DNA of 36,996 nucleotides from Rikenellaceae bacterium DTU001 (GTDB lineage: Bacteria > Bacteroidota > Bacteroidia > Bacteroidales > DTU049). The stretch covers positions 13,046-50,041 of the forward strand of contig LFSZ01000030.1 of assembly GCA_001512885.1 (NCBI GenBank), read 5' to 3'. The notes beneath the pieces were generated by a model. It saw nothing but the letters and a program-made list of their open reading frames with translations, searched no databases and was not told the DNA's origin. Positions 7,679-16,396 of the stretch are shown in pieces (the stretch's first letter is position 1; the number at the start of each line of letters is the position of its first letter). The translations under genes and the position numbers were made by a program.

Positions 7679-8035
7679 TTAATCTACAAAGCCACTACAA
7701 TTGACAGCACCATATGGCAAAACTGTAGAATTTTTAAATTTTACTTTATCATTTACTAGTATTTCTATGTTTACAGATCCTGTAGGAGTTAAATTTTTGG
7801 CTCCAAGATATAAATAAGTGTTTGGGGTAGCTTTGAAATCATATTGCCAGGTTTTGCCTACAATCTCAGATGCTACCATGACCCCATGTTCATTATAATA
7901 ATTAACTGAAAGCCTTTCTGCAGTTGAGTTTACTTTATAAGTAATATTTTTCTTAATTACTATTGGAGCTACATTTTTTTTGCAGGAAGAAAAAAATACT
8001 AATCCTATTGTTAATAATAAAATTGTTTTTTTCAT
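7679..8035 (-). CDS. small lipoprotein, MmpS-like fold
   Basis: This 118-residue protein begins MKKTILLLTIGLVFFSSCKK, a lipoprotein signal with Cys18 as the likely lipidated residue. The rest is predicted beta-rich (ITYKVNSTAERLSVNYYNEH, then NIEILVNDKV and AVNCSGFVD). This spacing resembles the MmpS / MmpS-like periplasmic domain, with a short Gly/Ser-Cys end (NCSG), but I cannot confirm it. It converges with the histidine kinase gene with only four bases between stop codons, so there is no room for a terminator. Function unknown. Confidence 0.65.
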   Translation of the reverse strand: MKKTILLLTIGLVFFSSCKKNVAPIVIKKNITYKVNSTAERLSVNYYNEHGVMVASEIVGKTWQYDFKATPNTYLYLGAKNLTPTGSVNIEILVNDKVKFKNSTVLPYGAVNCSGFVD

Positions 8036-8142
8036 AAAAATGTTTTTTGCTAAATTAATAATTATTTTTTAAATAAATAATTATTTTGTGATTGTTTTTT
8101 TTTTAAAATTATTAATTAAAAGTTTATTTCAATAATTTTAAT

Positions 8143-8150
8143 TATTTTTG
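8143..8150 (+). promoter_or_regulatory. -7 element for the coiled-coil protein gene
   Basis: TATTTTTG ends 15 bases before the ATG at 8166. The divergent 130-bp gap (8036-8165) is otherwise AT homopolymer-rich. Confidence 0.45.
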
Positions 8151-8165
8151 TAAAAAATTCAATTT

Positions 8166-9107
8166 ATGAATGACATAAGTAACATGGGGAATGATAAATT
8201 TGAAATAGATAATGCACCAAAAGAAAAAAAGAAAAATACTTGGTACATTATATTAATTATTTTACTTTTAGTAACTAATGCTATATTCATTTATCTTTAT
8301 TTCAGTTCTCAAAATAAATTTCAGACTGCAGTAGTAGAAAAAGAAAGAACTCTACAAGAAACTTATCAGCTCAAATATGAATTGGACAGTATAATGAGAG
8401 AATATGATAAGATCAAAGAAGAGTATGGTATATTAAATATTAAACTATCAGATCAGGATAGTTTAATAAAAGAGCAAGCTAAAGAAATAGAAAAACTAAT
8501 AGCCTCTCAAGCAGATTATACAAGAATAAAAAGGCAATTAGATAGGCTAAGAAATATCACCCAAAGTTATGTAAGACAAATAGATAGCTTGTATAGAATA
8601 AATCAAGAACTAACAGTTGAAAATGTAAAACTAAAAGAAGATTTAACTTATGAAAAAACCAAAGCAATAGAATTATCTACTATTACAGATTCTTTATCAA
8701 AAACTATATCAGAAGCTACTTACATGGTGGCTTACAATATAACACCGATTGCCTATAAAATTAGAGGTAATAAAGCTACACCTACTGATAAAGCTAAACG
8801 CACAGACAAGTTTGATATTTGTTTTACTATTGGTGAAAACAAATTAGTACCAACTGGTGAGTATACATTATACATACGTATTGCCAGACCAGATGGTTTA
8901 ATATTGACACAGGGAGGCTATTCATTTGATTATCAAGGAAGAAATTTGCAATTTTCAGAAAAAACTATAATCAATTATACTGGCAAAGCTCAAAAAGTTT
9001 GCGTAGACTACGCTAGAGATAATCTCAATTTGATTCCAGGTATTTATTATTTTTCTGTTTTTACTAATGATTATATTCTCGGTGAGGGTAGCCTGAAATT
9101 AGAATAA
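8166..9107 (+). CDS. single-pass membrane protein with long coiled coil
   Basis: This 313-residue protein has a charged N-terminal tail (1-23, ending PKEKKKN), one membrane helix (about 25-46, TWYIILIILLLVTNAIFIYL), a heptad-rich coiled coil (about 50-180, with many Glu, Lys, Leu and Ile) and a C-terminal beta-rich domain of about 120 residues (CFTIGENKLVPTGEYTLYIR onward). The polar tail before the helix predicts an inside N-terminus with the coiled coil in the periplasm. Proteins of this shape are common in Bacteroidota and uncharacterised. It begins the run leading to comF (28-bp gap) and rsgA. No function can be given. Confidence 0.75.
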   Translation: MNDISNMGNDKFEIDNAPKEKKKNTWYIILIILLLVTNAIFIYLYFSSQNKFQTAVVEKERTLQETYQLKYELDSIMREYDKIKEEYGILNIKLSDQDSLIKEQAKEIEKLIASQADYTRIKRQLDRLRNITQSYVRQIDSLYRINQELTVENVKLKEDLTYEKTKAIELSTITDSLSKTISEATYMVAYNITPIAYKIRGNKATPTDKAKRTDKFDICFTIGENKLVPTGEYTLYIRIARPDGLILTQGGYSFDYQGRNLQFSEKTIINYTGKAQKVCVDYARDNLNLIPGIYYFSVFTNDYILGEGSLKLE

Positions 9108-9135
9108 CTTATAAGCTTTATTATAAAAGCTAATA

Positions 9136-9825
9136 ATGGATAAATTTGTTACTTCTTTTTTTAATATTCTTTTCCCAAAAACTTGTGTATCCTGTGAAAA
9201 TCCAATTTATGACAAAAATAATATCTTATGTAGTGATTGTTTTTCTAAATTAGGTTTTACTTATTATAAAAATTTTGTTGAAAACCCTCTGTACGAAAAA
9301 TTTATTGGTCAAGCAAATATAGAGTATGCTTATGCCCTTTGCTATTTTTATAAAGATGGTATTTTGCAACATTGCTTGCATGCTCTTAAATACAAAGGAC
9401 ATAAAGATGTTGGTACTTTTTTTGGGAAATTGATTGGGTATGAATTAAATGATATTGATCCCCCTGTAGATATAATAATTCCTGTACCTCTACATCCTAA
9501 AAAAGAAAAAGTAAGAGGATATAATCAAGCAGAAATGATAGCAAAAGGGGTCAGCAAAGTATTAAAAATACCTATTGCTATAAATATTATAAAAAGGACT
9601 AAATTCACTGAAACGCAAACTAAAAAAACTAAATGGGAAAGATATGATAATCTAAATGGAGTTTTTGCTATACAAAATAGCAAGTCATTGGCTAATAAGC
9701 ACGTCTTAATAGTAGATGATGTGATAACTACTGGAGCTACCACTGTATCATTAATAGATCTTTTAAAAGATATAGAAAATATTAAAATCAGTGTAGCTTG
9801 TATTGGCACACCTGATAAAATTTGA
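9136..9825 (+). CDS. comF: ComF family phosphoribosyltransferase-like protein
   Basis: This 229-residue ComF-family protein, a relative of proteins needed for DNA uptake in naturally competent bacteria, is a common single-copy gene. The N-terminus has two CxxC pairs (CVSC near 15, CSDC near 32) that form a zinc finger. The C-terminal phosphoribosyltransferase fold has the PRPP loop VLIVDDVITTGATT (about 193-206). Length is normal. It is three bases from rsgA and likely co-transcribed with it. No other competence genes are present here. The reaction is unknown. Confidence 0.9.
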   Translation: MDKFVTSFFNILFPKTCVSCENPIYDKNNILCSDCFSKLGFTYYKNFVENPLYEKFIGQANIEYAYALCYFYKDGILQHCLHALKYKGHKDVGTFFGKLIGYELNDIDPPVDIIIPVPLHPKKEKVRGYNQAEMIAKGVSKVLKIPIAINIIKRTKFTETQTKKTKWERYDNLNGVFAIQNSKSLANKHVLIVDDVITTGATTVSLIDLLKDIENIKISVACIGTPDKI

Positions 9826-9828
9826 TAT

Positions 9829-10740
9829 ATGAAAGGATTAGTAACTAAAAGTACTGGAAGCTGGTATTATGTAAAATCTATAGAAACTGGCGAAATAATA
9901 CCCTGTAGGGTGCGAGGTAAGTTTAGATTGCAAAATTATAAAACTACAAATCCGGTAGCTGTTGGAGATTATGTAGAAATAGAATTAGAACAATCTAAAA
10001 CTGAACCATCAGGTATAATAACTTTTATTTATGAAAGAGAAAATGCTATATTGAGAAAGGCTACAAAAGCTGGTGCCACATATCAAATCATTGCTACTAA
10101 TCTAGACGGTGCTCTACTAATGGTAACCCCTCAACATCCTTTTACTCCAATGGGATTTATTGATAGATTTTTAGTTTTAGCCGAAGCTTATAATGTAGAG
10201 ACTACCATTTTATTTCATAAATGCGATTTATATGATGAAAAAGATGAATATTTTCAATTATTATATAATATTTATCATCAAATCGGCTACAAGATTTTTT
10301 TGACATCAATAATTACTAAACAAGGTATAGAAGAACTTAAAAATTTTATAAAAAATAAAACTTTTTTGCTAGTAGGTCAAAGTGGCGTCGGTAAATCTTC
10401 ATTATTAAATACAATGGATAGTTCATTAAATTTGAAAACTCAGGAATTATCAGCTAAATATCTCAAAGGCAAGCATACAACTACTTTTGCTGAAATGCAT
10501 TTTTTGAGATCTGGGGGAGCTATTATTGATACACCTGGAATTAAAGAATTAGGATTACCAAATTTCCAAAAATGGGAACTCGGTTACTGGTTTAGAGAAT
10601 TTATACCTTACATAAAAAATTGCAAGTACAATAATTGCACCCATATCAATGAGCCTGATTGTGCTGTAATAGCTGCAGTAAAAAATGGAGATATAAGTAC
10701 TCAACGATATAATAATTATCTAAATATATTATTAGATTAA
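9829..10740 (+). CDS. rsgA: ribosome small-subunit-dependent GTPase RsgA
   Basis: This 303-residue, circularly permuted GTPase assists late maturation of the 30S subunit. It has an N-terminal OB fold (1-75) and GTPase motifs in permuted order: G4 as HKCD (about 126-129), G1 GQSGVGKSS (about 183-191) and G3 DTPGIKELG (about 235). A C-terminal zinc-binding segment follows, CKYNNCTHINEPDCAV (about 265-280). The G4 motif usually reads NKxD; here the Asn is His, a tolerated-looking change. It sits in the comF-rsgA run. Confidence 0.93.
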   Translation: MKGLVTKSTGSWYYVKSIETGEIIPCRVRGKFRLQNYKTTNPVAVGDYVEIELEQSKTEPSGIITFIYERENAILRKATKAGATYQIIATNLDGALLMVTPQHPFTPMGFIDRFLVLAEAYNVETTILFHKCDLYDEKDEYFQLLYNIYHQIGYKIFLTSIITKQGIEELKNFIKNKTFLLVGQSGVGKSSLLNTMDSSLNLKTQELSAKYLKGKHTTTFAEMHFLRSGGAIIDTPGIKELGLPNFQKWELGYWFREFIPYIKNCKYNNCTHINEPDCAVIAAVKNGDISTQRYNNYLNILLD

Positions 10741-10774
10741 GATACATTATATATTTAAATTGCTTATAATTTTT

Positions 10775-10803
10775 AGGTTATAATTTAAACTTTTTAATAA
10801 CCT
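10775..10803. terminator. possible hairpin after rsgA
   Basis: AGGTTAT and ATAACCT form a 7-bp stem with a 15-base loop in the 130-bp gap between rsgA and hisS. It may end the upstream transcript, but the loop is long and no poly-T tract follows immediately. Confidence 0.25.
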
Positions 10804-10853
10804 TAGCTGTAGCTATCTAAATTTTTTTATTTATTAATTGTATATTATTTTTT

Positions 10854-10861
10854 TAACTTTG
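10854..10861 (+). promoter_or_regulatory. -7 element for hisS
   Basis: TAACTTTG ends nine bases before the ATG at 10871. It lies inside the N-terminal extension of the ORF as tracked, so it supports 10871 as the true start. Confidence 0.5.
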
Positions 10862-10870
10862 CATAAAAAA

Positions 10871-12259
10871 ATGTCTATAATCAAACCATCAATTCCAAGT
10901 GGCACTCGTGATTTTGGACCGGATCAAGTGAAAAAACGCAATTATATTATTGATATTTTAAAAAAAATATTTGAATTGCATAATTTTTTACCTATCGAAA
11001 CACCTGCAATGGAAAATTTGAGCACTCTACTTGGTAAATATGGAGACGAAGGAGATAGACTGATATATAAAATTTTGAATTCTGGTGATTTTTTAAATAA
11101 TCTGCCCGATCATTTATGGAAAACCAAAGATATAAACTCATGGATAGAATATCTTAGTGATAAAGGATTGAGATACGATCTCACTGTACCCTTAGCTAGA
11201 TATGTAGTAATGCATAGAAATGAAATAAATTTCCCATTTAAAAGATATCAAATTCAACCGGTATGGCGAGCAGACCGCCCCCAAAAAGGACGTTACCGCG
11301 AATTTTATCAATGTGATATAGATATCATTGGTACAGATTCATTATTAGCTGAGATAGAATTAGTAACTCTAGCAGATGAGGTGTTTACACAACTCAACTT
11401 GTCTACCACTACCAAAATAAATAATAGAAAAATTTTACAAGGTATAGCTCAATGGTTATGTGTAGATGCAGAAGGATTTATTCCATTCACAATTACCTTA
11501 GACAAACTTGACAAAATAGGTTTAGAGGATGTATTATCGTCTTTTAAAGAAGCAGGTTGGTCAGATAACAATATAACAAAATTAAAAAATTTAATTAATT
11601 TTTCATCTACGAACAAAGATTGGAGTGAAGTGGAAATATATTTGAATAAAATCCTTGGCGATAGCGAAGTTGGGCTGGCGGGTTTAGATGAGATATCATT
11701 TATAATGCGAAATTTAGATTTTATCAATTTAAATAATAATCTTATTTTTGATATTACATTGGCGAGAGGCTTAAATTATTATACTGGAACTATTTTTGAA
11801 ATTATCAGTAATGAAATGTCTATTGGAAGTATATGTGGTGGAGGTAGATATGACGATTTAACAGCCCTTTTCGGATTACAGGGATTATCTGGTGTGGGTA
11901 TATCTTTTGGTGCTGAACGCATTTATGATATATTAGAAAAATTAAATCGTTTTCCTGATTTTATTACTAGAGAAGATAAAATATTAATTGTAAACTTTGG
12001 AGAAAATTATCTTAAATATTCCTTACCAATATTATTAGATTTGCATAAAGCTGGTTTCATAGCAGATATATATCCTGACGAAGTAAAACTAAAAAAACAA
12101 TTTAATTATGCAAATGAATTAAAATTCAAATATGTTATAATAATAGGCGAAGATGAAATAGCAAATGATGAAGTATCTATTAAAGATATGTATAGTGGAG
12201 AGCAAGTGAAAATTTCAAAAAATAATATAATTTCATATTTAAAAAATAAAGAATTATGA
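10871..12259 (+). CDS. hisS: histidyl-tRNA synthetase
   Basis: This class II aminoacyl-tRNA synthetase charges tRNA-His. The start is set at ATG 10871 (462 residues), because MSIIKPSIPSGTRDFGPDQV is the standard N-terminus; the tracked 11-residue extension begins at TTG and covers a promoter box. Motif 2 reads QPVWRADRPQKGRYREFYQC. The histidine-specific element LARGLNYYTGT is present, so this is the true synthetase and not the HisZ paralogue. CGGGRYDDL and GLSGVGISFGAERI (motif 3) follow, then the anticodon-binding domain from about residue 360. Its stop overlaps the pfp start as ATGA. Confidence 0.95.
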   Translation: MSIIKPSIPSGTRDFGPDQVKKRNYIIDILKKIFELHNFLPIETPAMENLSTLLGKYGDEGDRLIYKILNSGDFLNNLPDHLWKTKDINSWIEYLSDKGLRYDLTVPLARYVVMHRNEINFPFKRYQIQPVWRADRPQKGRYREFYQCDIDIIGTDSLLAEIELVTLADEVFTQLNLSTTTKINNRKILQGIAQWLCVDAEGFIPFTITLDKLDKIGLEDVLSSFKEAGWSDNNITKLKNLINFSSTNKDWSEVEIYLNKILGDSEVGLAGLDEISFIMRNLDFINLNNNLIFDITLARGLNYYTGTIFEIISNEMSIGSICGGGRYDDLTALFGLQGLSGVGISFGAERIYDILEKLNRFPDFITREDKILIVNFGENYLKYSLPILLDLHKAGFIADIYPDEVKLKKQFNYANELKFKYVIIIGEDEIANDEVSIKDMYSGEQVKISKNNIISYLKNKEL

Positions 12260-13485
12260 GAGAGAAAAAATTGTTAGAAGGAAAAACTGTAGGGATACTG
12301 ACTGGCGGTGGAGATACCCCAGCGGTTAATTCGTCGATAGAGCAAATACGCAATCATGTAGCTATCTTAGGTGCAAAGATTTATGGCATTAGAAAAGGAT
12401 GGAAGGGATTATTAGGCGATGGAGATATAGTAGATTTAACAAATCAACCTTTTGATGGTAAATGTGGTGGTTCTGCTCTAAAGTCTAGTCGTACTAATCC
12501 TTTTCCTTCGAAAAAAAATCCTGAAAGTCGTGTAGATCAAGTTTTGAAAAATTTGGATCGCTATAGTATTGATATTTTAGTTACCATAGGAGGAGATGAT
12601 ACTAATGGTGCAGCTAAAAAATTGTGGGAACAAGAAAAAATACCAGTTATAGGTTTTCCTAAAACTATAGATAATGATTTGCATACACAAACAATTCATA
12701 ATTATAAAGGTAAAGAAATAGAAGTATGCTTATGCCCTGGATTTCCATCAGCTGCAAATTCTGTAGTAGAATTTACTCAAAAAATAAGAACCACTGCTGC
12801 ATCACATAATAGAGTGATGGTATTAGAAGTGATGGGACGAAATGCAGGTTGGCTCACTGCTGCAGCATCTTACGGCTTTGCTGATATGGTTCTGATCCCT
12901 GAATATGAAATCACTAAAGAACGAAAAGAAGAGTTTTTCGAATGTATAAAAAAGAAATATCAAAAGGATAATTATTTGATAATTGCTGTTTCTGAAGGAA
13001 CTCGCTGGTACAATGATCAAAAAGATCAGGTGGAAGTAGTATATGCAAGCACTGAAACGGATGAATATGGACATCCTCGCTTAGGCGGTATTAGTGGAGT
13101 GATAGCTAGCGAAATAAGTAAAAAATTAAAAATAGATGCACGAGCTCAAATAATTGGTTATTATGCGAGAAGTGGTAAATGTTATGAATATGATCGAAAA
13201 CTAACAGTAGCTCTAGCAGATAAAATGTTAGATCTTTTATTAAGGGAAGATTTTGGCAAAATGCCTGTTATGAAAAAAATCGTCAGCTATCCATACGTTG
13301 AAGAATATAATACTACAGCTATAGAAATGGGGGATGTAGATAATCTACCACTACCTCTTGATTATTACAATCCTTTAGAATTTCAAATGGCTGAATCATA
13401 CTTTGATTTTCTTTATCATATTTTAGGTCATATAGAAAAGTATGAATTTAAATATAATTATCCCAAAGTTTATCCTATCAAATAA
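12256..13485 (+). CDS. pfp: pyrophosphate-dependent 6-phosphofructokinase
   Basis: This 409-residue enzyme of the phosphofructokinase family phosphorylates fructose 6-phosphate in glycolysis. Residues GGDDT (112-116) and PKTIDND (135-141, Lys136) are those of PPi-dependent enzymes; ATP-dependent enzymes have GGDGS/T and PGTIDND. The catalytic TIDND Asp and a substrate stretch MGRNAGWL are present. Using pyrophosphate saves ATP and makes the step reversible, a feature of many anaerobes. It is translationally coupled to hisS by a four-base overlap. The donor is inferred from residues and not tested. Confidence 0.92.
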   Translation: MREKKLLEGKTVGILTGGGDTPAVNSSIEQIRNHVAILGAKIYGIRKGWKGLLGDGDIVDLTNQPFDGKCGGSALKSSRTNPFPSKKNPESRVDQVLKNLDRYSIDILVTIGGDDTNGAAKKLWEQEKIPVIGFPKTIDNDLHTQTIHNYKGKEIEVCLCPGFPSAANSVVEFTQKIRTTAASHNRVMVLEVMGRNAGWLTAAASYGFADMVLIPEYEITKERKEEFFECIKKKYQKDNYLIIAVSEGTRWYNDQKDQVEVVYASTETDEYGHPRLGGISGVIASEISKKLKIDARAQIIGYYARSGKCYEYDRKLTVALADKMLDLLLREDFGKMPVMKKIVSYPYVEEYNTTAIEMGDVDNLPLPLDYYNPLEFQMAESYFDFLYHILGHIEKYEFKYNYPKVYPIK

Positions 13486-13657
13486 AGATTTAATTTTTTT
13501 AGGTAGATAATTAATTATTAATGTTATAGCATTATCTTTGTTGTCAAACAATAAGGATGGATGTGAAATTATAATTTTCTATAAAATTTACATAATGTTT
13601 AAGTTTTTCAAGTTTATATGTTAAATAATTTTTATATTTTTATAAAAATTTTAATTC
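13486..13657. other. gap between pfp and the transposase
   Basis: This is AT-rich sequence without a gene. Its right part should include the left end of the insertion element. I see no clear terminator for pfp. Confidence 0.4.
13594..13606 (+). repeat. candidate left terminal inverted repeat of the IS1595-like element
   Basis: AATGTTTAAGTTT is present inverted at 14650-14662, across the 3' end of the transposase gene. This is the best inverted pair seen around the gene, and it could mark the element ends. Elements of this family make an 8-bp target duplication; I see none next to this pair, so the true ends may lie elsewhere. Confidence 0.35.
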
Positions 13658-14668
13658 ATGAAAAAAATTGTAGAAAACACCAGTAAATATCTTGCTATGA
13701 GTAAGGAAGAGAATAAAGAATTCTTAGACAACCTGTATTCATTAATGAAAAAATTAGAAGCCGATGTAGTCGATTATCAAGGTCTAAAAATACTCAGTGC
13801 CCCACCACTATGCCCAGACTGTCGAAGCAATCACATTATTAAAAATGGTTTACAAAATGGGATGCAAAACTATCGCTGCAAAGACTGCGGCAGACAATTT
13901 AGAGTTACCACTGGTACTTTTGTTTACAGGTTGCAAAAGAAAGAAAAAATGCTTGATTACATCAGATGTATGGTAGCAGGCAAAAGTCTCAGAACTTGTG
14001 CTAAAGAGGTGGGCATCAGCCTACCAACAAGCTTTGCTTGGCGACACAAGATATTAGCAGCTCTACAAAGTTTCGAAGATAATATCAATTTTTTCGGTGT
14101 AGTAGAGATGGATGAACTATTGATGGATTATTCCGAAAAAGGCAGAGTATACAAAAATGCCGAAGAGCTGAAGCGAGCTAGGAAGCAAAAGCCAAAGAAA
14201 GTAGCCGTATTGGCTGCTACAGACAGAGCTGGCAATTTATTATTCAAAAAATTTGATGGCAAAAAGCTAAGTTCAGAACAAATAGAGCAATTTCTGAAGG
14301 CTAAGATGTCAAAGGATGGAGTCATGTGTAGCAGTAATAAAAAAGCATTCAAAAAGGTTAGAAGGAATGTAATCAAGCACAAAGAAATAGTAACTAGCAA
14401 TAGGCAAAAGCGAGGTATATATAGCCTAAGTACCGTCAAGAAAAAGGCTAGTGAATTCACTAATTGGATATATTTCAAATTTAGGGGCGTAGCTACTAAA
14501 TACCTGCAAAACTACATTATGTGGTATGTAGTGATGGGTAAATACCTCACAGGCAAGACTGTAAGCAATACTGGGCGAATGCTCAATCTTGCATCCTCGG
14601 ACAGGTGGGCATGGTATCGGTATAGAGAGTTAGTAAATATAACATATCTAAACTTAAACATTTATTAA
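13658..14668 (+). CDS. IS1595-like transposase, full length but with altered catalytic residues
   Basis: In this 336-residue protein the N-terminal zinc ribbon is intact (CPDCRSNHII, then YRCKDCGRQF, about 52-89), followed by a helix-turn-helix (SLRTCAKEVGISLPTSFAWR, about 111-130) and an RNase H-like region with a first acidic motif VEMDELL. The second catalytic Asp should follow C-S as in CSDSN; here it reads CSSN, as if the Asp codon were lost. The third residue, Asn in the family VN-x-x-HS, reads VKKKAS. The C-terminal FRGVATKYLQNYIMWY is typical. GC content looks higher than in the neighbours, especially in the first half, suggesting transfer. It may be an inactive or repurposed transposase. 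The family call rests on motifs recalled from memory. Confidence 0.8.
   Translation: MKKIVENTSKYLAMSKEENKEFLDNLYSLMKKLEADVVDYQGLKILSAPPLCPDCRSNHIIKNGLQNGMQNYRCKDCGRQFRVTTGTFVYRLQKKEKMLDYIRCMVAGKSLRTCAKEVGISLPTSFAWRHKILAALQSFEDNINFFGVVEMDELLMDYSEKGRVYKNAEELKRARKQKPKKVAVLAATDRAGNLLFKKFDGKKLSSEQIEQFLKAKMSKDGVMCSSNKKAFKKVRRNVIKHKEIVTSNRQKRGIYSLSTVKKKASEFTNWIYFKFRGVATKYLQNYIMWYVVMGKYLTGKTVSNTGRMLNLASSDRWAWYRYRELVNITYLNLNIY
14650..14662 (-). repeat. candidate right terminal inverted repeat of the IS1595-like element
   Basis: AAACTTAAACATT is the exact inverse of 13594-13606. It overlaps the last codons of the transposase. Confidence 0.35.
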
Positions 14669-15046
14669 TTATCCACTCCCCTTAACCACACTTCTATACC
14701 AAAAACGCATCTATACTAATCTATAATAAGAAATAAGATAATTAATGTTTTAAATTAACAATTTAATGAATTTAGTGAAATTTGAATTTATGTTTTTAAA
14801 GTTTATAATATAAAAGAATTTTTTTTAGAATCCAGATGCACCAAATTAATAATTATTGAGAATTTTTTTATTTTTTTATAATTTATTTTTATCATTTGTT
14901 TAACGTAAAAGTATTTCATCTGTTAAAAATACTAGATAAATGCATATGATAAAATTCTTTATTATTGTATGAGTTTAGAATAAACAAAAAAATAAAGTTT
15001 AGTAAATTTGTTTTTACTTTTTATTTTTGCAATATAAATTTATATT
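14669..15046. other. non-coding gap of 378 bases after the transposase
   Basis: The first 40 bases are less AT-rich (CCACTCCCCTTAACCACACT) and may belong to the insertion element end. The rest is AT-rich with no reading frame. TAAATTTG at 15003-15010 and TATTTTTG at 15022-15029 are promoter-like boxes for the following gene. Confidence 0.5.
15022..15029 (+). promoter_or_regulatory. -7 element for the cysteine desulfidase-family gene
   Basis: TATTTTTG ends 17 bases before the ATG at 15047. A second match, TAAATTTG at 15003-15010, could be an alternative. Confidence 0.5.
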
Positions 15047-16351
15047 ATGTTAAGTTCAGAAGAGAGAAAAGAAATAAAAAATTTAATACAAAGTGAGATA
15101 ACGCCTGCTATTGGGTGTACAGAACCTATAGCTGTGGCTCTTTGTGTAGCTAAAGCAAAAGAAATAATAGGAAGCATCCCAGAAAAAATAGATGTTTTAT
15201 TGAGTAAAAATATTATTAAAAATGCTATGGGTGTTGGAATACCTGGAACAGGTATGGTAGGATTACCTATTGCTATTGCATTAGGAGCTTTAATTGGCAA
15301 ATCAGAAAATAAATTACAATTATTAAAAGATGTACAGCCTCGGGATGTAGAAAAAGGCAAAAAATATATTTCTGAAAATAGAATAAATATTTATTTAAAA
15401 GAAAATTGTCCTAATAACTTATACATAGAAACACATTGTTATGTTGATAGTGAAAAATCTGTTGTTATTATAGAAGGAGCTCATGATAATTTTACTTACA
15501 TAGAAAAAAACAATAAAATATTATTAAATCAAAGCTATGAATCTAATGACAAAAATGATAATGTTGTCCAATTGACATTTAATAAAATATATGAATATGC
15601 TATAGAGACACCCATAGAAGAATTAGAATTTATTTTAGAAGCCGCAGATATGAATAAATTAGCATCCATACAGTCTTTTATTGGAAATTATGGGCATCAA
15701 ATTTCAAAAATTTTAACAAGTGAAAAGGCAAAGTCAATTTTAGGAGATAATATTTTGAACCGAATAATAGCCGCTACAGCTGGTGCTTGTGATTTACGTA
15801 TGGATGGAGCTATGGTTCCTGTGATGAGTACTGCTGGTAGTGGTAATCAAGGTATAGCAGCTACTATACCTGTTTTGATTTTTGCTGAAGAAACAAATTG
15901 TGATAAAAAAAAGCTAATACGTGCTTTAATATTAAGTAATTTGACAGTAATATATATTAAGCAAAAAATAGGTAAACTTTCTCCACTTTGTGGTTGTGTT
16001 GTAGCTTCTACTGGTTCTAGTTGTGCTATTACTTATTTAATGAATGGTAATAAATTACAAATATCTCATGCTGCTAAAAATATGATTGCCAGTATCACTG
16101 GCCTAATTTGTGATGGAGCTAAACCAAGTTGCTCTCTAAAAATAGCTACCAGTATATATACTGCTTTATTATCTTCATTAATGGCAATAGATAACAAAGT
16201 GGTCTTATCTAACGAAGGTATCATTGATGATGACATAGATAAAACTATTAATAATTTAGCTGCTATTGGCAATATAGGAATGAAAAATACTGATAATATT
16301 ATTTTAGATATTATGACTAAAAAAATATCTAAGAGTCCTATGAAATATTAA
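15047..16351 (+). CDS. L-cysteine desulfidase / serine dehydratase alpha-like protein (UPF0597, CyuA family)
   Basis: This 434-residue protein belongs to the family that includes CyuA/YhaM and archaeal L-cysteine desulfidase, which split cysteine into pyruvate, sulfide and ammonia using an oxygen-sensitive [4Fe-4S] cluster. The N-terminus has TPAIGCTEPIAVAL (Cys24). The core has AGACDLRMDGAMVP and STAGSGNQGIAATIPV. Further conserved cysteines are in LSPLCGCVV (315, 317) and GLICDGAKPSC (355, 362); these with Cys24 are the likely cluster ligands. Length is normal. A role in anaerobic cysteine breakdown fits the rest of the window. It is 45 bases from ribD. Family is firm; serine or another beta-substituted amino acid is possible as substrate. 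Confidence 0.85.
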   Translation: MLSSEERKEIKNLIQSEITPAIGCTEPIAVALCVAKAKEIIGSIPEKIDVLLSKNIIKNAMGVGIPGTGMVGLPIAIALGALIGKSENKLQLLKDVQPRDVEKGKKYISENRINIYLKENCPNNLYIETHCYVDSEKSVVIIEGAHDNFTYIEKNNKILLNQSYESNDKNDNVVQLTFNKIYEYAIETPIEELEFILEAADMNKLASIQSFIGNYGHQISKILTSEKAKSILGDNILNRIIAATAGACDLRMDGAMVPVMSTAGSGNQGIAATIPVLIFAEETNCDKKKLIRALILSNLTVIYIKQKIGKLSPLCGCVVASTGSSCAITYLMNGNKLQISHAAKNMIASITGLICDGAKPSCSLKIATSIYTALLSSLMAIDNKVVLSNEGIIDDDIDKTINNLAAIGNIGMKNTDNIILDIMTKKISKSPMKY

Positions 16352-16396
16352 TTTAAAACAATACCTTTGATTACTAATAAAATAATTTTGAAATAT

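Noticed and set aside
10838-10870. N-terminal extension of hisS from a TTG start
   Set aside because: It covers a TAACTTTG promoter box and adds residues not found in the family; the ATG at 10871 gives the standard N-terminus.
13505-14746. AGATAATTAAT at 13505-13515 and again at 14736-14746 as a target-site duplication of the IS element
   Set aside because: It is pure low-complexity AT-rich sequence, 11 bp long where the family makes 8 bp, and no matching inverted ends lie directly inside it.
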